A DNA stretch of 64,000 nt from assembly GCF_014982785.1 (NCBI RefSeq), contig NZ_JADCKB010000001.1:124001-188000 (forward strand), written 5' to 3'. A model generated the notes under the pieces. The model had not been told where the DNA came from and did not search any database. It saw only the letters and a list, made by a program, of their open reading frames with translations. The translations under genes and the position numbers were made by a program. Origin of the DNA: Ructibacterium gallinarum. Lineage in GTDB: Bacteria; Bacillota; Clostridia; Monoglobales; Monoglobaceae. Position 1 is the stretch's first letter. Each line of letters opens with the position of its first letter. Shown here one piece after another: positions 61,442-64,000 of the stretch.

Positions 61442-64000
61442 ATTCTTCCATCAAACCATATTTTGTTTTGATACGATCCAATTTTTCTATCATAGGCGCA
61501 GACAAAAACCACAGAAAAAACACGGTGGAAATGGCATGGATCAGATCAAAGGGGATTCCCATCAAATAAGCGGACAAAAACGCCTCTTTGGTGGGCCGAG
61601 CCTGACCAAGTAGAACCGTTGCGGTGTTCATGATCCCCCCATAAACCACAAATGCCGCAATGGCGCCAAACACCGCCAAGGATCCCTTGGTTTTTTGCAA
61701 CAACCCCTTTTGAAAAAGCACGCCTGCTAAAAACCCAATGATGCCAAAAGCAAACATCTGCCACGGCGTCCACGGTCCCTGACCGAAAAAGAAACCAGAA
61801 ACAAAGCCAGTAACCGCCCCAACCAAAAATCCGGTTTCGCCTCCGAAACAGACTCCGGCAAGGATCACTAACGCCACCACCGGCTTAAACTGAGGCAGCA
61901 TAAAAAATGCCGTTCTGCCCGCCACCGCAATGGCACACAGCACACTGATAACCACCAGTTCCCGGGCTTTGGGTCTTCGCTGTTCAAACACCATGGCAAA
62001 GGGAAGCATGGTCTCTAAAATGATCAGCAAGCTGATAAAATAATATTTCCGGTCACCCAAATAGTACATACCCACAAAAATGGTAAGAGGTACCGCAATC
62101 AAAATGAGTCCAGCCGCCGCCCAAAGCCGTCGGGACAGCCGCCGCTTTCCTCCAGGCATCTGCCGGGATGAAGCTGGCAGATCCAGTCTTTTTTGCGGGA
62201 TCAGCGCCGCCAAGCAAAGCGCCAGTTCAAAAACAGAGGCCGCCTGCACCAAATAATCCCGCCAGTCCGTATACCGATTGTAAAACAAAATTAAAGTCGC
62301 AAGAAATGCCGCACCAAAAAAAACGCCAAAGGCAACCCTTTTCCAGGTCAGCTTTTCCCGCACCGGTTTTTGGGGCGCTTCCGCTTTCTTCCGCTGTTCC
62401 TCAGAGGGATACAGGGTGTCATCGACTTCCTCAGCTTCCGGCGGCTGGCTGACCACTCCGCCGCAGGCGGTAATCACATCCTCCGGCAGAACCGCCTGTG
62501 GCAATACTGTTCTTGCCATCCGGTTGGCGGCGGTGGTATAAAAGCGTTTTCCGACAAAAAATTCCCGGGGTGTACCGCTGCTAACCACGTTCCCATCAAA
62601 AAACAATCCGCACCTGTCCGCATACCGGGCGCAAAATTCAATATCATGAGAAACCATAATCACCGTCACACCCCGCCGTTTGAGTCCAGCCAAAAGTGCC
62701 GCCAACTTTTCCTTAAAACAGGCATCCAGTCCCTTAGTGGGCTCGTCCAGCAGTAAAATTTCCGGATCATTCAGCAAAATCTTGGCAAGCGCCGCCTTTT
62801 GCTGTTCTCCTCCTGACAAATCATAGGGGTGCTGGGAAAGCAGCGCTTCGATCCCGCAGAGCCGGGCGGTCTTTTTCACCTTTTCCGCCTTTTCGGCCGC
62901 AGACAGCCTGCTCTCTTTCAGCATCTCATATAAATCAAGCTCCACTGTCTTTTTCACAAACAGAGATTGCGGGTTCTGGGGAAGTACTCCCAAAAGGCCG
63001 GTATACCGATCTCCAATCTCTTCTACCGGCTTATCTTGTACCAGCACCTTTCCCCTGTACGGAGTCCGCAGGCCGCTAATTAAGGATAAAGTAGTTGTTT
63101 TTCCGGTTCCGTTTCCGCCCACCAGAGCATAAAACTCGCCTTTTGCAATTTTCAGAGAAAGGCCTTTGACTACATCTGCCCCGTCTTTTTCATACCGAAA
63201 CCATACGTCCCGCATATGGATCAGCGGATGCTCCGGCGGCGGATTCTGCACCGCTTTGGAAATGCGGCTGGGGTCGATCTCCCGCTCTGTGGCAAGAGTC
63301 TCCAGCCAGGTGCGCCCCTCCCGCACAGTGAGCGGACAGGACAAAGAATTGGGCACATCCGCATAAATCCGCATAGGAGTAGGCAGAGCCCGATACATGG
63401 TATGCCCCTGCTCCCGCAGGGTCTTTTCCACCTCCCGGGGACTGCCGTTTGCAATCACTTTGCCGCCGTCCATAACCACCACCCTGTCCGCCAACGGAAC
63501 AGCCTCCTCCAGCCGATGCTCCGAAAGGATCACCGTCGTCCCAATTTCCCGGTTGATTTTGGCAAGTGTCCACAAAAAGTCCTGCGCCGCAATGGGATCT
63601 AACTGGCTGGTGGGTTCATCTAAAATCAATACCTCCGGCTGCATGGCCATGACTGCCGCCAAATTGAGAAGCTGTTTCTGGCCGCCCGAAAGCGCATCTA
63701 CCTTTTGGTAAAACCAGTTCTCAATTCCAAAAAAAGATGCCATTTCTGCCACCCGTGCCCGAATATCAGCGGTGGCATAACCCAGGCTCTCCAGCCCAAA
63801 GGCCAGTTCATGCCACACCTTATCTGTTACGATCTGGTTGTCCGGGCTCTGCAAGACAAAACCGATCCTCTCTGTCTGGTTGCGCATATCCACACTGTCT
63901 AAAGGCTGATCGCAAAATACCACCTCTCCCGTCCGGCTGCCATGGGGGGCAAGCATCGTTTTGAGCTGCCGCAAAAGAGTAGATTTTCCACAGCCCGACT
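61440..64000 (-). CDS. ECF transporter: two ATPase domains fused to an S-type membrane component (5' end outside window)
   Basis: Over 850 residues are visible; the N terminus is beyond base 64000. Codons right at the edge read SGCGKSTLL, the Walker A of the first ATPase, followed by its signature LSGGQKQLLNLA and Walker B VLILDEPTSQLDP. A second ATPase has GGNGTGKTTTLSLISGL, LSGGEQQKAALAKI and ILLLDEPTKGLD. After a charged linker come about eight to ten hydrophobic helices. The last set includes LVVISVLCAIAVAGRTAFF then GGETGFLVGAVTGFVSG and FGIIGFLAG, as in ECF substrate-binding (S) subunits for vitamins. EcfA-EcfA'-S in one chain is unusual but known in Clostridia. The EcfT subunit may lie beyond the window. 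The vitamin is not identifiable. Confidence 0.88.
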   Translation of the reverse strand, partial: SGCGKSTLLRQLKTMLAPHGSRTGEVVFCDQPLDSVDMRNQTERIGFVLQSPDNQIVTDKVWHELAFGLESLGYATADIRARVAEMASFFGIENWFYQKVDALSGGQKQLLNLAAVMAMQPEVLILDEPTSQLDPIAAQDFLWTLAKINREIGTTVILSEHRLEEAVPLADRVVVMDGGKVIANGSPREVEKTLREQGHTMYRALPTPMRIYADVPNSLSCPLTVREGRTWLETLATEREIDPSRISKAVQNPPPEHPLIHMRDVWFRYEKDGADVVKGLSLKIAKGEFYALVGGNGTGKTTTLSLISGLRTPYRGKVLVQDKPVEEIGDRYTGLLGVLPQNPQSLFVKKTVELDLYEMLKESRLSAAEKAEKVKKTARLCGIEALLSQHPYDLSGGEQQKAALAKILLNDPEILLLDEPTKGLDACFKEKLAALLAGLKRRGVTVIMVSHDIEFCARYADRCGLFFDGNVVSSGTPREFFVGKRFYTTAANRMARTVLPQAVLPEDVITACGGVVSQPPEAEEVDDTLYPSEEQRKKAEAPQKPVREKLTWKRVAFGVFFGAAFLATLILFYNRYTDWRDYLVQAASVFELALCLAALIPQKRLDLPASSRQMPGGKRRLSRRLWAAAGLILIAVPLTIFVGMYYLGDRKYYFISLLIILETMLPFAMVFEQRRPKARELVVISVLCAIAVAGRTAFFMLPQFKPVVALVILAGVCFGGETGFLVGAVTGFVSGFFFGQGPWTPWQMFAFGIIGFLAGVLFQKGLLQKTKGSLAVFGAIAAFVVYGGIMNTATVLLGQARPTKEAFLSAYLMGIPFDLIHAISTVFFLWFLSAPMIEKLDRIKTKYGLMEE

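Noticed and set aside
1-64000. CRISPR arrays, insertion sequences, prophage or integrative-element boundaries
   Set aside because: No spaced short repeats, transposase, integrase or attachment-like duplications were seen. The only long repeat is the module 1 duplication within genes.

Overview
The window is chromosomal DNA from a low-to-mid GC, Gram-positive, probably anaerobic and spore-forming member of the Clostridia. Support comes from strong ribosome-binding sites of the AGGAGG type, a T-box leader, an ANTAR antitermination-type regulator, a LysM protein with spore-coat-type repeats, DUF4364- and DUF4830-type proteins, a C_GCAxxG_C_C protein, S-layer homology (SLH) domains and a YesMN-type two-component system. 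The species cannot be named from sequence alone. No tRNA, rRNA, insertion sequence, phage gene or CRISPR array was seen.

Layout. (1) 1-5191, plus strand: a nitrogen-assimilation operon with glutamate synthase split into separate polypeptides (FMN domain, Fe-S protein, FAD oxidoreductase, GXGXG domain), a short glutamine synthetase and an ANTAR regulator. (2) 5218-6957: a consensus promoter, a tryptophan-type T-box and a stand-alone trpB. (3) 7115-10580: a sugar symporter and a GH42 beta-galactosidase. (4) 10608-10850: a 53-residue ribbon-helix-helix protein with its own consensus promoter. (5) 10976-41185, minus strand: fourteen genes in about 30 kb with no gap above 84 bp. They encode two sugar ABC permeases, a binding lipoprotein, two giant modular secreted proteins (one with an SGNH esterase domain), two secreted beta-helix proteins, two SLH proteins, a golvesin/copper-amine-oxidase-type stalk protein, a YesN/YesM pair, a GH94-type phosphorylase and a GH31 glycosidase. 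(6) 41360-49530: typA, sfsA, a redox-type C_GCAxxG_C_C protein, a polysaccharide deacetylase, a sporulation LysM protein and a class B penicillin-binding protein. (7) 49547-52120: a ribokinase overlapped by an XRE-HTH/ADP-ribosylglycohydrolase fusion. (8) 52131-59495, minus strand: thioredoxin and its reductase, an Mrp ATPase, then a tight housekeeping operon (pseudouridine synthase, pyridoxal kinase, ComM-like ATPase, trmL, DegV, DUF4364). (9) 59558-64000: a DUF4830-type protein, an O-acetylhomoserine sulfhydrylase-type enzyme and an ECF-type transporter polypeptide that runs off the window.

How it works together (inference). Region 5 reads as a self-contained surface glycan-foraging unit. 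Secreted and SLH-held proteins would bind and cut a branched, probably esterified plant-type polysaccharide outside the cell. The binding lipoprotein and LplB/LplC-type permeases would import oligosaccharides, energised by an ATPase encoded elsewhere. YesMN would sense them, and cytoplasmic GH94 and GH31 enzymes would finish the breakdown. The two giant proteins share a nearly identical N-terminal module and contain seven copies of a roughly 200-residue module that I cannot assign firmly. This is the best candidate in the window for an undescribed system.
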